Assembly: GCA_900764925.1 (NCBI GenBank)
Contig: CAAFPW010000085.1
Coordinates: forward strand, 1 to 64,000
DNA from: Fusobacteriaceae bacterium
GTDB taxonomy: Bacteria; Fusobacteriota; Fusobacteriia; Fusobacteriales; Fusobacteriaceae
DNA length: 64,000 bases
Reading direction: 5' to 3'
This document shows positions 33,632 to 42,592 of the stretch, in pieces; within the stretch, counting starts at the first letter, position 1; every line of letters starts with the position of its first letter. The position numbers and the translations under genes were made by a program. Under the pieces are notes generated by a model that was given only the letters and a program-made list of their open reading frames with translations, searched no databases and had not been told where the DNA came from.

Positions 33632-36373
33632 ATGAAAAAAATTATCACTATCTCAAAAAAAGATTTAAACTTAAAAAACTTAAGAGATGAAGAGAGTAAA
33701 AAAATAAGAGAGTATTCAGCTTTAGAGATTGAAAAAGTCTTAGTTAATCTAAGTTCATCATTGGATGGAATGACTTCTGAAGGAGTAGAATTAGCTTTAG
33801 ACATCTTTGGAAAAAATATAATAACTCATGGAAAGAAAAAATCTCTATTAAAAAAGATAGTTGAAGCTTTTATCAATCCTTTTACAGCTGTACTATTCTG
33901 TTTAGCTGTGGTATCTACATTTACAGATATGGTAATTCCATGGTATTGCAACAACATGGAGGAATTTTCTCCAATCACTGTAATTATAATCACTACTATG
34001 GTTACAATCTCTGGACTACTTCGTTTTATACAAGAGGAAAAGAGTAATTCTGCTGCTGAAAGTCTATCAGCTATGATTACTACTACAACTTCTGTAAAAA
34101 GAGCTGGTGAGGAGAAAAGAGAGATTCCTTTAGAAGATGTAGTTGTTGGAGATATTGTCTATCTTGCTGCTGGAGATATTATCCCTGCAGACATCAGAAT
34201 TATTGAGTGTAAAGACTTTTTCATAAGTCAATCATCTCTTACTGGAGAGAGTGAACCAATAGAGAAGACTTCAAAAGCTATATCTGATGAAAATTTAGGA
34301 GTTACTGAATTAAATAATATCGCTTTTATGGGAAGTAATGTTATCAGTGGTTCAGCTGTTGGTATTGTTATAGCTACTGGAGATAATACTCTTTTTGGTT
34401 CTATTTCAAAATCTTTAGTTTCTAATGAAAAAATTGAATCTAGTTTTGAAAAAGGTGTAAACTCTGTTTCTTGGCTACTAATTCGTTTTATGTTAGTAAT
34501 GGTTCCTATTGTATTCTTTGTCAATGGATTTACAAAGGGAAGTTGGATACAAGCTCTACTTTTTGCTATCTCAATAGCTGTTGGACTTACACCAGAGATG
34601 CTTCCTATGATAGTTACTACTTGCCTTGCTAAAGGTGCTGTATCTATGGCAAAAAAGAAAACTATTGTAAAAAATCTTAACTCAATACAAAATTTTGGTT
34701 CAATGGATATACTTTGTACAGATAAAACTGGAACTATAACTTTAGATAAAGTTGTTTTAGAGTATCATATGGATGTACATGGAAAGGAAAATAATCGTAT
34801 ACTTCGTCATGCTTTTTTAAATAGCTGGTTTCAAACAGGATTAAAAAACCTTTTGGATCTATCTATTATTGAAAAAAGTAAAGAGGAGTCTGAAAAGGAT
34901 GATTCTCTAAAAGAGTTGGAAAAAAGATATACAAAGGTTGATGAGATTCCTTTTGATTTTTCACGTCGTCGTATGACTGTTGTAGTTGAAGATAAAAATG
35001 GAAAAAGACAGATGATAACTAAAGGAGCGGTAGAGGAGATGTTATCTATCTGTAAATTTGCTGAATACAATGGTGAAATTCTACCACTTACTGAAGAGAT
35101 AAAAGAAGATGTCTTAAGAACTGTGGATAATCTCAATGAAGATGGACTTCGTGTAATCGCTCTTGCTCAAAAAACAAATCCATCTCCTGTTGAAAGTTTT
35201 GGAGTTAAAGACGAGATGGATATGGTGCTTATGGGATATCTTGCTTTCTTAGATCCACCTAAACCTACTACTGCTAAGGCTATCTTAGCTCTAAATGAGT
35301 ATGGAGTAAGAACAAAGGTTTTAACTGGAGATAACGACAAAGTAACTAAGAGTATTTGTGGAAAAGTTGGACTTAACAGTAATGAGATTTTACTTGGAAC
35401 AGATATAGAAAAGATGAGCGATGATGAGTTAGCAAAAGTTGTGGAAAGGGTAGATATATTTGCTAAACTATCTCCTATGCAAAAAACTAGAATAGTTAGT
35501 ATCTTGAAAAAGAATGGTCATACTGTTGGATTTATGGGAGATGGTATCAATGATGCAGCAGCTATGAAAGAGGCTGACATTGGAATCTCAGTAGATACTG
35601 CTGTGGATATTGCTAAGGAATCTGCTGATATAATTCTTCTTGAAAAGGATTTGATGGTATTAGAAGAGGGAATCATTGAAGGACGTAAAACTTATGCCAA
35701 CATGATAAAATATATCAAGATGACAGCTTCATCAAATTTCGGAAATATGTTCTCTGTTTTAGCTGCAAGTGCTTTTTTACCATTTTTACCAATGATGAGC
35801 ATACATCTTATACTATTAAATCTAATCTATGATCTTTCATGTACAGCTATCCCTTGGGATAATGTGGATACTGAGTTTTTAAAAGTTCCTAGAAAATGGG
35901 AAGCTGACTCTATTGGTAAATTTATGTTGTGGGTAGGTCCTACAAGTTCTATTTTCGATATTACAACATACCTATTAATGTATTTTGTAATCTGTCCTAT
36001 CTTTGTTTCAAATGGAGTACTTTATAATTCTATTCCAATTGATAATGAAGCATTAAGGGCGACATATGAAGCTATGTTCCAAACTGGTTGGTTCATTGAA
36101 TCTATGTGGACACAAACATTGGTTATCCATATGATAAGAACTCCTAAGATATCATTTATTCAAAGTATTGCTTCTCTTCCTGTAATTTTACTTACAATAC
36201 TAGGAGTAATATCTGTATCTATTATTCCATATACTAGACTTGGCATCTATTTAGGATTAACACCTCTTCCATTTGTATTTTGGATTGGACTTATCTTAAC
36301 AGTGGTTGCCTATATGTTAGTGGTAACTTTTATAAAGAAGAAATACATAAAAAAATATGGAGAGCTTCTTTAA
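33632..36373 (+). CDS. mgtA: Magnesium-transporting P-type ATPase
   Basis: A 913-residue P3B-type ATPase of usual length. An N-terminal cation-ATPase helix pair (about 40-110), the actuator TGES (SSLTGESEPIEKTS), the phosphorylation motif CTDKTGTITLDKV (about residue 365-377), the hinge GDGINDAAAMKEADIGISVD and ten membrane helices are visible. It imports Mg2+ at the inner membrane at the cost of ATP. Control by Mg2+ through the M-box and probably the second leader upstream is strongly indicated. GGAGG lies eight bases before the ATG. Confidence 0.92.
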   Translation: MKKIITISKKDLNLKNLRDEESKKIREYSALEIEKVLVNLSSSLDGMTSEGVELALDIFGKNIITHGKKKSLLKKIVEAFINPFTAVLFCLAVVSTFTDMVIPWYCNNMEEFSPITVIIITTMVTISGLLRFIQEEKSNSAAESLSAMITTTTSVKRAGEEKREIPLEDVVVGDIVYLAAGDIIPADIRIIECKDFFISQSSLTGESEPIEKTSKAISDENLGVTELNNIAFMGSNVISGSAVGIVIATGDNTLFGSISKSLVSNEKIESSFEKGVNSVSWLLIRFMLVMVPIVFFVNGFTKGSWIQALLFAISIAVGLTPEMLPMIVTTCLAKGAVSMAKKKTIVKNLNSIQNFGSMDILCTDKTGTITLDKVVLEYHMDVHGKENNRILRHAFLNSWFQTGLKNLLDLSIIEKSKEESEKDDSLKELEKRYTKVDEIPFDFSRRRMTVVVEDKNGKRQMITKGAVEEMLSICKFAEYNGEILPLTEEIKEDVLRTVDNLNEDGLRVIALAQKTNPSPVESFGVKDEMDMVLMGYLAFLDPPKPTTAKAILALNEYGVRTKVLTGDNDKVTKSICGKVGLNSNEILLGTDIEKMSDDELAKVVERVDIFAKLSPMQKTRIVSILKKNGHTVGFMGDGINDAAAMKEADIGISVDTAVDIAKESADIILLEKDLMVLEEGIIEGRKTYANMIKYIKMTASSNFGNMFSVLAASAFLPFLPMMSIHLILLNLIYDLSCTAIPWDNVDTEFLKVPRKWEADSIGKFMLWVGPTSSIFDITTYLLMYFVICPIFVSNGVLYNSIPIDNEALRATYEAMFQTGWFIESMWTQTLVIHMIRTPKISFIQSIASLPVILLTILGVISVSIIPYTRLGIYLGLTPLPFVFWIGLILTVVAYMLVVTFIKKKYIKKYGELL

Positions 36374-36497
36374 TTATTAGTAATATTTATAAATTTATAA
36401 TTATTTATTATTTTTAATTTTTTTCTACTTATGGTATTCTATATAATGTATTCGTAATTCATGCAAAATTAAACTTTATATAGAGAGGTAACCAAAA

Positions 36498-38054
36498 ATG
36501 AACAATCAATATGAGATTTTAAAAAATGAGATAAGTTCTTTTCGTGAAATAGGGCATAAGTTCTGTAATAAAGAGTTATCTGTGGGAGATTTCAAAGCTA
36601 TTTCTGGTGGAATGGGTGTCTATGCTCAAAGAGGTGGAGAGAGTTTTATGATTAGACTTCGTACAAACTCTGGTATTCTTTCTTTAAAACATCTAAAATT
36701 AATAGAAAGTTTTTTAGAAAAATATGATATTGAAAAACTACACCTTACTACTAGACAAGCAATTCAATTACATGATCTTTCAATAGATAATATTTGTAAT
36801 ATAATGGATGAAGCTTTAGACAATGGTTTATATACTCATGGTGGGGGTGGAAATTTCCCAAGAAACGTAAGTCTTTCACCTTTATCTGGAGTAGAAAAAA
36901 ATGAAGCTTTTGATGTAACAGATTTTGCTAATGCAATTAGCAAATATCTAATGGAAAGAATTATTACATATAAGTTACCTAGAAAATTAAAAATATCAAT
37001 ATCTTCTAGCTCTAAAGATGATGCAAATTCTACTATTAATGACTTAGGTTTTATTGCTAAAGTAGAAGATGGAAAACCATACTTTGATATGTATTTAGCT
37101 GGTGGACTTGGAAATAATCCTGGAATTGCTATTCCATATGGAAAGAGAGTAGAGCCTAATGAAATATTATACTATGTAGAAGCTATGGTCAATCTTTTTA
37201 TAGCTGAAGGAGATTATCAAAATAAAGCTAAAGCTAGAATAAGATATATTCCTAGAAGAATGGGAGTTGAAAACTTCTTAATCGCTTTTGATAAACACTT
37301 AGAAGAAGTTAAAAAATCTAAAGATTTAGATTTAAACTTAAATATAACTCTTTCAGAAACAACTGAGTGTTCTTCTCACAAGTTACCTGAATCAACATAT
37401 TTAATACATCAAAGACAAGATGGATTATATACTTTGATAGTTCATCCTGTAAATGGACAATTCTATAAAAAAGATTTCAGTAATCTAGTTAAATTTTTAG
37501 AAAAGAATGAAAATGTAGAAGCTAGACTTAGTATGAATGAGAATGTATATGTTAGAAATTTAAATGAAACTCAAGTTAAAGAATTAGAGGATATAGTTGG
37601 ACACTTTAATGGAAAAAGTAAAATCAGACAAAGTGTAAGTTGTATTGGAGTTCCTACTTGCCAACTTGGAATAGAGCAAAGCCAAACTTTATTAAAGAAT
37701 ATCCTAAATTACCTTCAAGAAAACTCTATTAAAGAGGATAGATTACCTAGTATAAATATCTCTGGTTGTCATAACTCTTGTGGTAGACACCAAGCTTCAG
37801 ATATGGGATTTGTTGGAGGAAAGAAAAGAGTTGGAGAAACTTTAGAAGATGTTTTCGATATCTATATAGGTGGTGTTGTAGCTGAAGGTCAAACAACTTT
37901 AGGAGAAAAAGTTGGTACTATAATTATGAGAGATATCCCAACTTTTATTGGAGAACTATCTCAAGTCTTAAATAGTAAAGATACTACTTATAGAGAGTTT
38001 ATAAAAGATAACAGAGAAGAATTTAGCCAACTATTGTCTAAATATCTAGCTTAA
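36498..38054 (+). CDS. Siroheme-dependent sulfite/nitrite reductase
   Basis: A 518-residue protein with the duplicated ferredoxin-like plus siroheme layout of the NiR/SiR family. It has LHLTTRQAIQLHD (about 79-91) and the cluster ligands SCIGVPTCQLG (C382, C388) and SGCHNSCGRHQ (C424, C428), spaced C-x5-C and C-x3-C for a 4Fe-4S cluster joined to siroheme. It would reduce sulfite to sulfide or nitrite to ammonia with six electrons from ferredoxin. No flavoprotein partner is adjacent. Another tetrapyrrole gene (63057, CbiK-like) is in the window. Which anion is used cannot be decided here. Confidence 0.85.
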   Translation: MNNQYEILKNEISSFREIGHKFCNKELSVGDFKAISGGMGVYAQRGGESFMIRLRTNSGILSLKHLKLIESFLEKYDIEKLHLTTRQAIQLHDLSIDNICNIMDEALDNGLYTHGGGGNFPRNVSLSPLSGVEKNEAFDVTDFANAISKYLMERIITYKLPRKLKISISSSSKDDANSTINDLGFIAKVEDGKPYFDMYLAGGLGNNPGIAIPYGKRVEPNEILYYVEAMVNLFIAEGDYQNKAKARIRYIPRRMGVENFLIAFDKHLEEVKKSKDLDLNLNITLSETTECSSHKLPESTYLIHQRQDGLYTLIVHPVNGQFYKKDFSNLVKFLEKNENVEARLSMNENVYVRNLNETQVKELEDIVGHFNGKSKIRQSVSCIGVPTCQLGIEQSQTLLKNILNYLQENSIKEDRLPSINISGCHNSCGRHQASDMGFVGGKKRVGETLEDVFDIYIGGVVAEGQTTLGEKVGTIIMRDIPTFIGELSQVLNSKDTTYREFIKDNREEFSQLLSKYLA

Positions 38055-38076
38055 AATTATTAAATATGTTAAAATG

Positions 38077-38107
38077 TATAGAGGGAGATATCCCTCTATA
38101 TTTTTTT
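38077..38107 (+). terminator. Terminator between reductase and WYL gene
   Basis: TATAGAGGGA (38077-38086) pairs perfectly with TCCCTCTATA (38091-38100) over a 4-base loop, followed by seven T. The WYL start codon is 14 bases downstream, so the regulator gene must be read through it or from a promoter that overlaps it (a TAAAAT box is at 38070-38075). Confidence 0.85.
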
Positions 38108-38120
38108 GAAAGGATAAGCA

Positions 38121-38957
38121 ATGGAGAAAAAGATACGTATAACTCTCAATAAAAATGCTATAGATATTTTAGAAGCTGATAGTCAAAGCTTTAAAGTCAC
38201 TAAAAATTTTCTTATTAACTATATCTTTGATATTTTAAAGGAGGAAAAAATAGAAAATATCTATCCTGATGAAAAGATTAAAGGTATTGTTCAATTCAAT
38301 TTGAATAAAAAAAATCAAAATATATATTATGATATTTTAATGGAGCAAAATATACAAGTGGAAGCTGAGTTTATTAGAAAGATGATCTATCGTTATACTC
38401 ATCAATCTAAAAGTTCTAGAGAGATATTTATCTATCAGGAGATTATAAGTAGAATAGAGTATGGTATAAAAAATAGACGAGTTCTAAAAATAAATTTTAA
38501 TGATAATAGAAAAACATCTATTCTTCCCTTTTATATTGGAACTTCTAAGTTAGAATTGGGAAACTATATTTTCTGTTACGATCTGTTGGAAGATAGATAT
38601 AAAAACTATAAACTTAGTAATGTTAAAGGAGTTTTTATAACTCAAGAGAGAAGAGAGTGGAAAAACTTAGAGTTTATAGATAATGTAATTAAAAACTTTG
38701 ATCCATTCCTATCTCAAGGACAAAAAATAAAAGCTATCTTAACTGATGAAGGAAAAAAACTTCTTTCATCTATTGCTCTCAATCGTCCTGAAACTATCTC
38801 AATCATAGGGGATACCTATGAATTTAAGTGTTCTGAACAACAGGCTAAAAGATATTTTGCTTACTTTTTAGATGAGATTGAGATTCTAGAACCCCTCTCT
38901 TTGAGAGAGTGGTTTATTGAGAAATATAGTTCCGCTTTAAAAAAGCTTTTAAGATAA
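38121..38957 (+). CDS. WYL-domain regulator with RHH-like N-terminus
   Basis: A 278-residue protein. Residues about 3-45 (KKIRITLNKNAIDILEADSQ and the helix VTKNFLINYIFDILKEE) read like a ribbon-helix-helix strand-helix pair, and a second similar unit may follow at 52-95. Residues about 115-200 form a WYL domain (RRVLKINFNDNRKTSILPFY, then GNYIFCYDLLEDRYKNYKLS), with the WYL extension to 278. WYL domains sense ligands, often nucleic-acid fragments, and control defence or repair genes. It is flanked by terminators on both sides and may be monocistronic. Confidence 0.75.
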   Translation: MEKKIRITLNKNAIDILEADSQSFKVTKNFLINYIFDILKEEKIENIYPDEKIKGIVQFNLNKKNQNIYYDILMEQNIQVEAEFIRKMIYRYTHQSKSSREIFIYQEIISRIEYGIKNRRVLKINFNDNRKTSILPFYIGTSKLELGNYIFCYDLLEDRYKNYKLSNVKGVFITQERREWKNLEFIDNVIKNFDPFLSQGQKIKAILTDEGKKLLSSIALNRPETISIIGDTYEFKCSEQQAKRYFAYFLDEIEILEPLSLREWFIEKYSSALKKLLR

Positions 38958-38981
38958 ATAGGGAGGAAAAACCTCCCTATT
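38957..38981. terminator. Bidirectional terminator
   Basis: AATAGGGAGG (38957-38966) and CCTCCCTATT (38972-38981) form a perfect 10-base stem with a 5-base A loop between two converging genes (WYL and the Zn/Cd ATPase). A short T-run follows on the plus strand; the A-rich stretch before the stem serves as the minus-strand tail. Confidence 0.8.
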
Positions 38982-41114
38982 TTAAAATTTTGCCAATCTC
39001 TTTACTCCCCAAGAAGCATTTAGAACAGCTAAAAGCGATACCCCAACATCTGAAAATATTGCCATCCACATATTTGCTGCTCCAAATACCCCCAATATCA
39101 TTACAAGTATTTTTATTCCTAGAGCAAAAACAATATTTTGTATTACAACTTTTTTATTTATTTTAGCTATATTTAAAAGCTCTATAATCTTAGATGGTTC
39201 ATCCTTCATTATAACCACATCTGCTGTTTCAACAGCTATATCACTTCCAACCCCTCCCATAGCTACACCAATATCAGCTAAGGAAAGAACAGGAGCATCA
39301 TTTACCCCATCTCCCACAAAAACTACTTTTTTATTTTTTCTATCTAATATCTCTTGTAGTTTTGAAACTTTATCCTGTGGAAGTAGATGTGTAAAGATAT
39401 TTTCTCTCTTCAATCCTATCTTTTCTCCAACCATCTCTCCAATCTTTTTACTATCTCCAGTTAACATATAACTATCTATTCCATCTTGAGATAATTGAGC
39501 AATTGTTCTAGCTGAATCCTCTTTAATCTCATCAGTTATATAGATGTATCCCAAAAATCTTCCATCTTCAGCTGTATAGATCACAGTACCAGCATATTCC
39601 CTCTCCTCAACCTCTATCTCATACTCTTTCATCAATTTATAGTTACCTACCAATATCTCTCTTCCTTCATAGTAAGCCACTACTCCAAATCCACTCATCT
39701 CTTTATATCCCTCAATGTACCCTTCTTCAATCTCCTCACTCAACTGTGATAAGATAGCTTTTCCAATTGGATGGTTAGAGTAATATTCTCCAATTTGAGC
39801 AGTTTTTAGTAACTCTTCTTTAGTGCAATCTATATTCTCTATACTTTCTATTTTAAATTTTCCTTTTGTCAAGGTACCTGTTTTATCAAATACAACAGCT
39901 TCCACAGAAGTAAGTGCCTCTAAATAGTTTCCCCCTTTGATTAAAATACCTTGTTTAGATGCAATCCCTATACTACTAAAAAAAGTAAGAGGTACAGATA
40001 AAACTAAAGCACATGGACATGATATTACTAAAAATATCAAAGCTCTTCCAAACCAAGTATTAAAGTTTCCAAATATTAATGGAAGTACAACTCCAACTAC
40101 AACAGCTGAGATAACAACAATTGGTGTATAGTATCTTGCAAACTTTGTTATAAATTTTTCTGATTCCGCTTTTTTATTTCCAGCATCCTCTACCATAGCT
40201 ATTATCTTATTAATAGTTGAGTCGGCAAAAAGTTTAGTAACTCTAACCTCTAATATTCCACTTCCATTTAGACTTCCACTTAAAATTTCACTACCCTTTT
40301 CCACATCTATTGGAAGAGATTCTCCAGTTAATGTTGCTGTATTTAATGTACTCTCCCCTTTAACTACCACTCCATCTACAGGAACCTTCTCTCCAGCTTT
40401 GATTATTATTATATCTCCCACTTTCAATTTTTTAGGAGATACTGTGATTAAATCTCCATTCTCATCCTTTATGTTAGCATATTCAGGTCTTATATCTAAA
40501 AGTTTCTCAATAGATTTTCTTGAATTAGCTACTGCTCTATCTTGAAAATACTCCCCTATCTTATAAAATAGCATAACCCCTACTGCTTCTGTGCTCTCTT
40601 TTAAATAAAAAGCTCCAAAGGTAGCTATTGTCATAAGAAAATTTTCATCCATAAAATTTCCTTTAGTTATATTTTTAAAGGATTTTAAAACTACATCCCA
40701 ACCTAAAATAATGTAAGCTATTACAGAGAGTATCATTCTTATCTGAAAAGAGAAATACCCACTTAAAATACTTATAATAAATAGGATAGTTCCTACAACT
40801 ATAGTTATCTTCTCTCTTTTCTCTTGTAGCTCCTCTTTTGCTCTCTCCTCCTCTCTCCTTCTTAACTCCTCTTCCTCATCATACTCTTCCAGTCTCAATA
40901 TTTTTGTTCCTGGTTCAATTGCATTAGCAAAACAATTTATCTTGTAAAGAAAATTCTCCTCTTCAAACTTATCATCTGTTTCTAAAGTAAATCTTTTCTT
41001 ATATAGATCTAAATTAGCATTTAAAACACCAGCCATAGTCCCTGCTTGATGTTGAATTTTTCCAGCACAACCAGCACAATCAAGATTTTGAACCTCATAC
41101 TCAACTTTTTTCAT
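38982..41114 (-). CDS. zntA: Heavy-metal (Zn/Cd/Pb type) P1B-ATPase
   Basis: A 710-residue P1B-type ATPase. The N-terminal metal-binding domain has C13-x2-C16 (NLDCAGCAGKIQ). Then come an acidic linker (about 75-100), the actuator TGES, the membrane metal site SCPCALVLS, the aspartyl motif DKTGTLTKGKF, the P1B-specific histidine in YYSNHPIGKA and the hinge GDGVNDAPVLS. A CPC site with a single N-terminal domain fits Zn2+/Cd2+ export, but copper cannot be excluded. TATACCC repeats lie in its promoter region. Confidence 0.88.
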   Translation of the reverse strand: MKKVEYEVQNLDCAGCAGKIQHQAGTMAGVLNANLDLYKKRFTLETDDKFEEENFLYKINCFANAIEPGTKILRLEEYDEEEELRRREEERAKEELQEKREKITIVVGTILFIISILSGYFSFQIRMILSVIAYIILGWDVVLKSFKNITKGNFMDENFLMTIATFGAFYLKESTEAVGVMLFYKIGEYFQDRAVANSRKSIEKLLDIRPEYANIKDENGDLITVSPKKLKVGDIIIIKAGEKVPVDGVVVKGESTLNTATLTGESLPIDVEKGSEILSGSLNGSGILEVRVTKLFADSTINKIIAMVEDAGNKKAESEKFITKFARYYTPIVVISAVVVGVVLPLIFGNFNTWFGRALIFLVISCPCALVLSVPLTFFSSIGIASKQGILIKGGNYLEALTSVEAVVFDKTGTLTKGKFKIESIENIDCTKEELLKTAQIGEYYSNHPIGKAILSQLSEEIEEGYIEGYKEMSGFGVVAYYEGREILVGNYKLMKEYEIEVEEREYAGTVIYTAEDGRFLGYIYITDEIKEDSARTIAQLSQDGIDSYMLTGDSKKIGEMVGEKIGLKRENIFTHLLPQDKVSKLQEILDRKNKKVVFVGDGVNDAPVLSLADIGVAMGGVGSDIAVETADVVIMKDEPSKIIELLNIAKINKKVVIQNIVFALGIKILVMILGVFGAANMWMAIFSDVGVSLLAVLNASWGVKRLAKF

Positions 41115-41136
41115 TTTAATCTCCCTTTCCTATTTT

Positions 41137-41167
41137 ACAAAATACCATATACCCCTATACCCTATAT
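41137..41167. promoter_or_regulatory. TATACC direct repeats upstream of the metal ATPase
   Basis: Three phased elements ATACC, TATACCCC and TATACCC lie within about 25 bases between the ATPase start (41114) and a TTGACA-like -35 box on the minus strand (41195-41200). Their position just downstream of the promoter suits a repressor or metal-sensor site. It is not a symmetric CsoR palindrome. The regulator is unknown. Confidence 0.4.
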
Positions 41168-41276
41168 ATAAAGATTAACATATTTGATTTTTTTTGTCAA
41201 GAAATTTATATAAATTCATAGACAAGTTTTGTTGACTATGTTAAGATATAATGTAAATATAAGAGAGGTGAGGAAT

Positions 41277-42431
41277 GTGAAAAAAGATAAATTATATATC
41301 GAAAATTTATTTAAAGATTTAATAGATAAGAATATTTTTATAAAAGCTACTGTTTCAAATCCTATAAATAAAAAAAATGGGATAACAAAGGGGAATTTAA
41401 AACCTGTTTTAATAAAAAATGAAATTTATATACAACTAGAAACTTTCAAAGAGAATAAAGCTTATCATGAGAATATCTGCTTCTGTGATTTTATGGTTAA
41501 ATTTTCTGAAATATTAGATGAGTTTAAACAAATACTTATTGTATCTCAAGGAATAGATTATCAGATTTTAAAAGGAAAAAATGATTATACAATCAGAGAG
41601 AATGAAAATAAAAAAGTGGTTAAATCCCTTGAGCACAATAAAAAAAGACAATATATTTTAGAAGAGGGTAAGCCTATTCCATTCTTAGTAAAATTAGGAG
41701 TGATGGGAGAAGATGGAAAAGTCTTTAAAAATTCCTATGATAAATTTAGACAGATCAATAAATATTTAGAATTTATTGATGATACTATAAGAGAGATGCA
41801 AAATAAAAAACTTATAGATAACCACATAAAAGTTGTAGATTTTGGTTGTGGAAAATCTTATTTAACTTTTGCTCTACACCACTATCTAAAAGATATTAGA
41901 GAGTTTACCTATGAGATAATTGGATTGGATCTAAAAAAAGATGTGATGGAGAAGTGTAATAGAATCGCTAAAGATTTAGATTGTGATAATTTAGAGTTTT
42001 TAACTGGAAATATAAAAGATTTTGATAAACTTCAAAATGTTGATCTAATCTTTTCACTACATGCTTGCAACAATGCAACTGACTATGCTCTACTAAAGGG
42101 CCTAGAATTGGGAGCAAAAGCTATACTTGCTGTACCTTGTTGTCAACATGAGTTCAATGAAAAGATGGGAAAAAACAGAGGTTCTCAATTCTTTTCTACT
42201 GAAACACCAATTGGAAAACATGGAATCCTTTTTGAAAAATTTACATCTTTAGCCACTGATGCCTTCAGAGCTCAAGCTCTTGAATTATGTGGATTTAAAA
42301 CACAAGTTATGGAGTTTATAGATATGGAGCACACTCCTAAAAATATTTTGATCAAGGCTATAAAAGAAAAGGTATCAAAGGAAACTTTAGAAAAAAATAT
42401 GCAGAGTATAGAGTCTTTAAAGCTTATTTAG
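41277..42431 (+). CDS. SAM-dependent methyltransferase (Methyltransf_32-like)
   Basis: About 384 residues from GTG 41277, which has GAGGTGAGG just upstream and lies after a TATAAT box at 41247-41252; the longer frame from 41229 would begin before that promoter. The SAM-binding motif is KVVDFGCGKSYLTFALHHYL (about 187-206). The later LIFSLHACNNATDYAL and AVPCCQHEFN blocks match the Methyltransf_32 group, some of which modify RNA. The 170-residue N-terminal region is unassigned. The target is unknown. Confidence 0.75.
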   Translation: MKKDKLYIENLFKDLIDKNIFIKATVSNPINKKNGITKGNLKPVLIKNEIYIQLETFKENKAYHENICFCDFMVKFSEILDEFKQILIVSQGIDYQILKGKNDYTIRENENKKVVKSLEHNKKRQYILEEGKPIPFLVKLGVMGEDGKVFKNSYDKFRQINKYLEFIDDTIREMQNKKLIDNHIKVVDFGCGKSYLTFALHHYLKDIREFTYEIIGLDLKKDVMEKCNRIAKDLDCDNLEFLTGNIKDFDKLQNVDLIFSLHACNNATDYALLKGLELGAKAILAVPCCQHEFNEKMGKNRGSQFFSTETPIGKHGILFEKFTSLATDAFRAQALELCGFKTQVMEFIDMEHTPKNILIKAIKEKVSKETLEKNMQSIESLKLI

Positions 42432-42498
42432 GTATTGAACCTCTTCTTGATGAGTTGTTGTCTCCATACTTCTTAATTAAATATAATTAATAAAAAAT

Positions 42499-42592
42499 AT
42501 AATTGCCCTCTTGACTTATTGAGTTTTATCAGCTATATACAAGTAGTGAGATACAGAATGTAACTACAATATAATCAGGAGGGCATAATTAT
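42499..42592 (+). promoter_or_regulatory. Promoter and SD-overlapping inverted repeat before the EF-G-like gene
   Basis: A promoter TTGACT (42511-42516), 17-base spacer, TATATA (42534-42539). Flanking it are ATAATTGCCCTC (42499-42510) and GAGGGCATAATTAT (42579-42592), which are complementary except for two extra bases. The right arm covers the ribosome site AGGAGGG. RNA starting at this promoter lacks the left arm, whereas read-through RNA from the methyltransferase gene would contain both. Confidence 0.55.

Noticed and set aside
36374..36497. Riboswitch in the leader of the sulfite/nitrite reductase
   Set aside because: The leader is only AT-rich with a TATAAT-like box; no conserved riboswitch core or terminator hairpin is visible.
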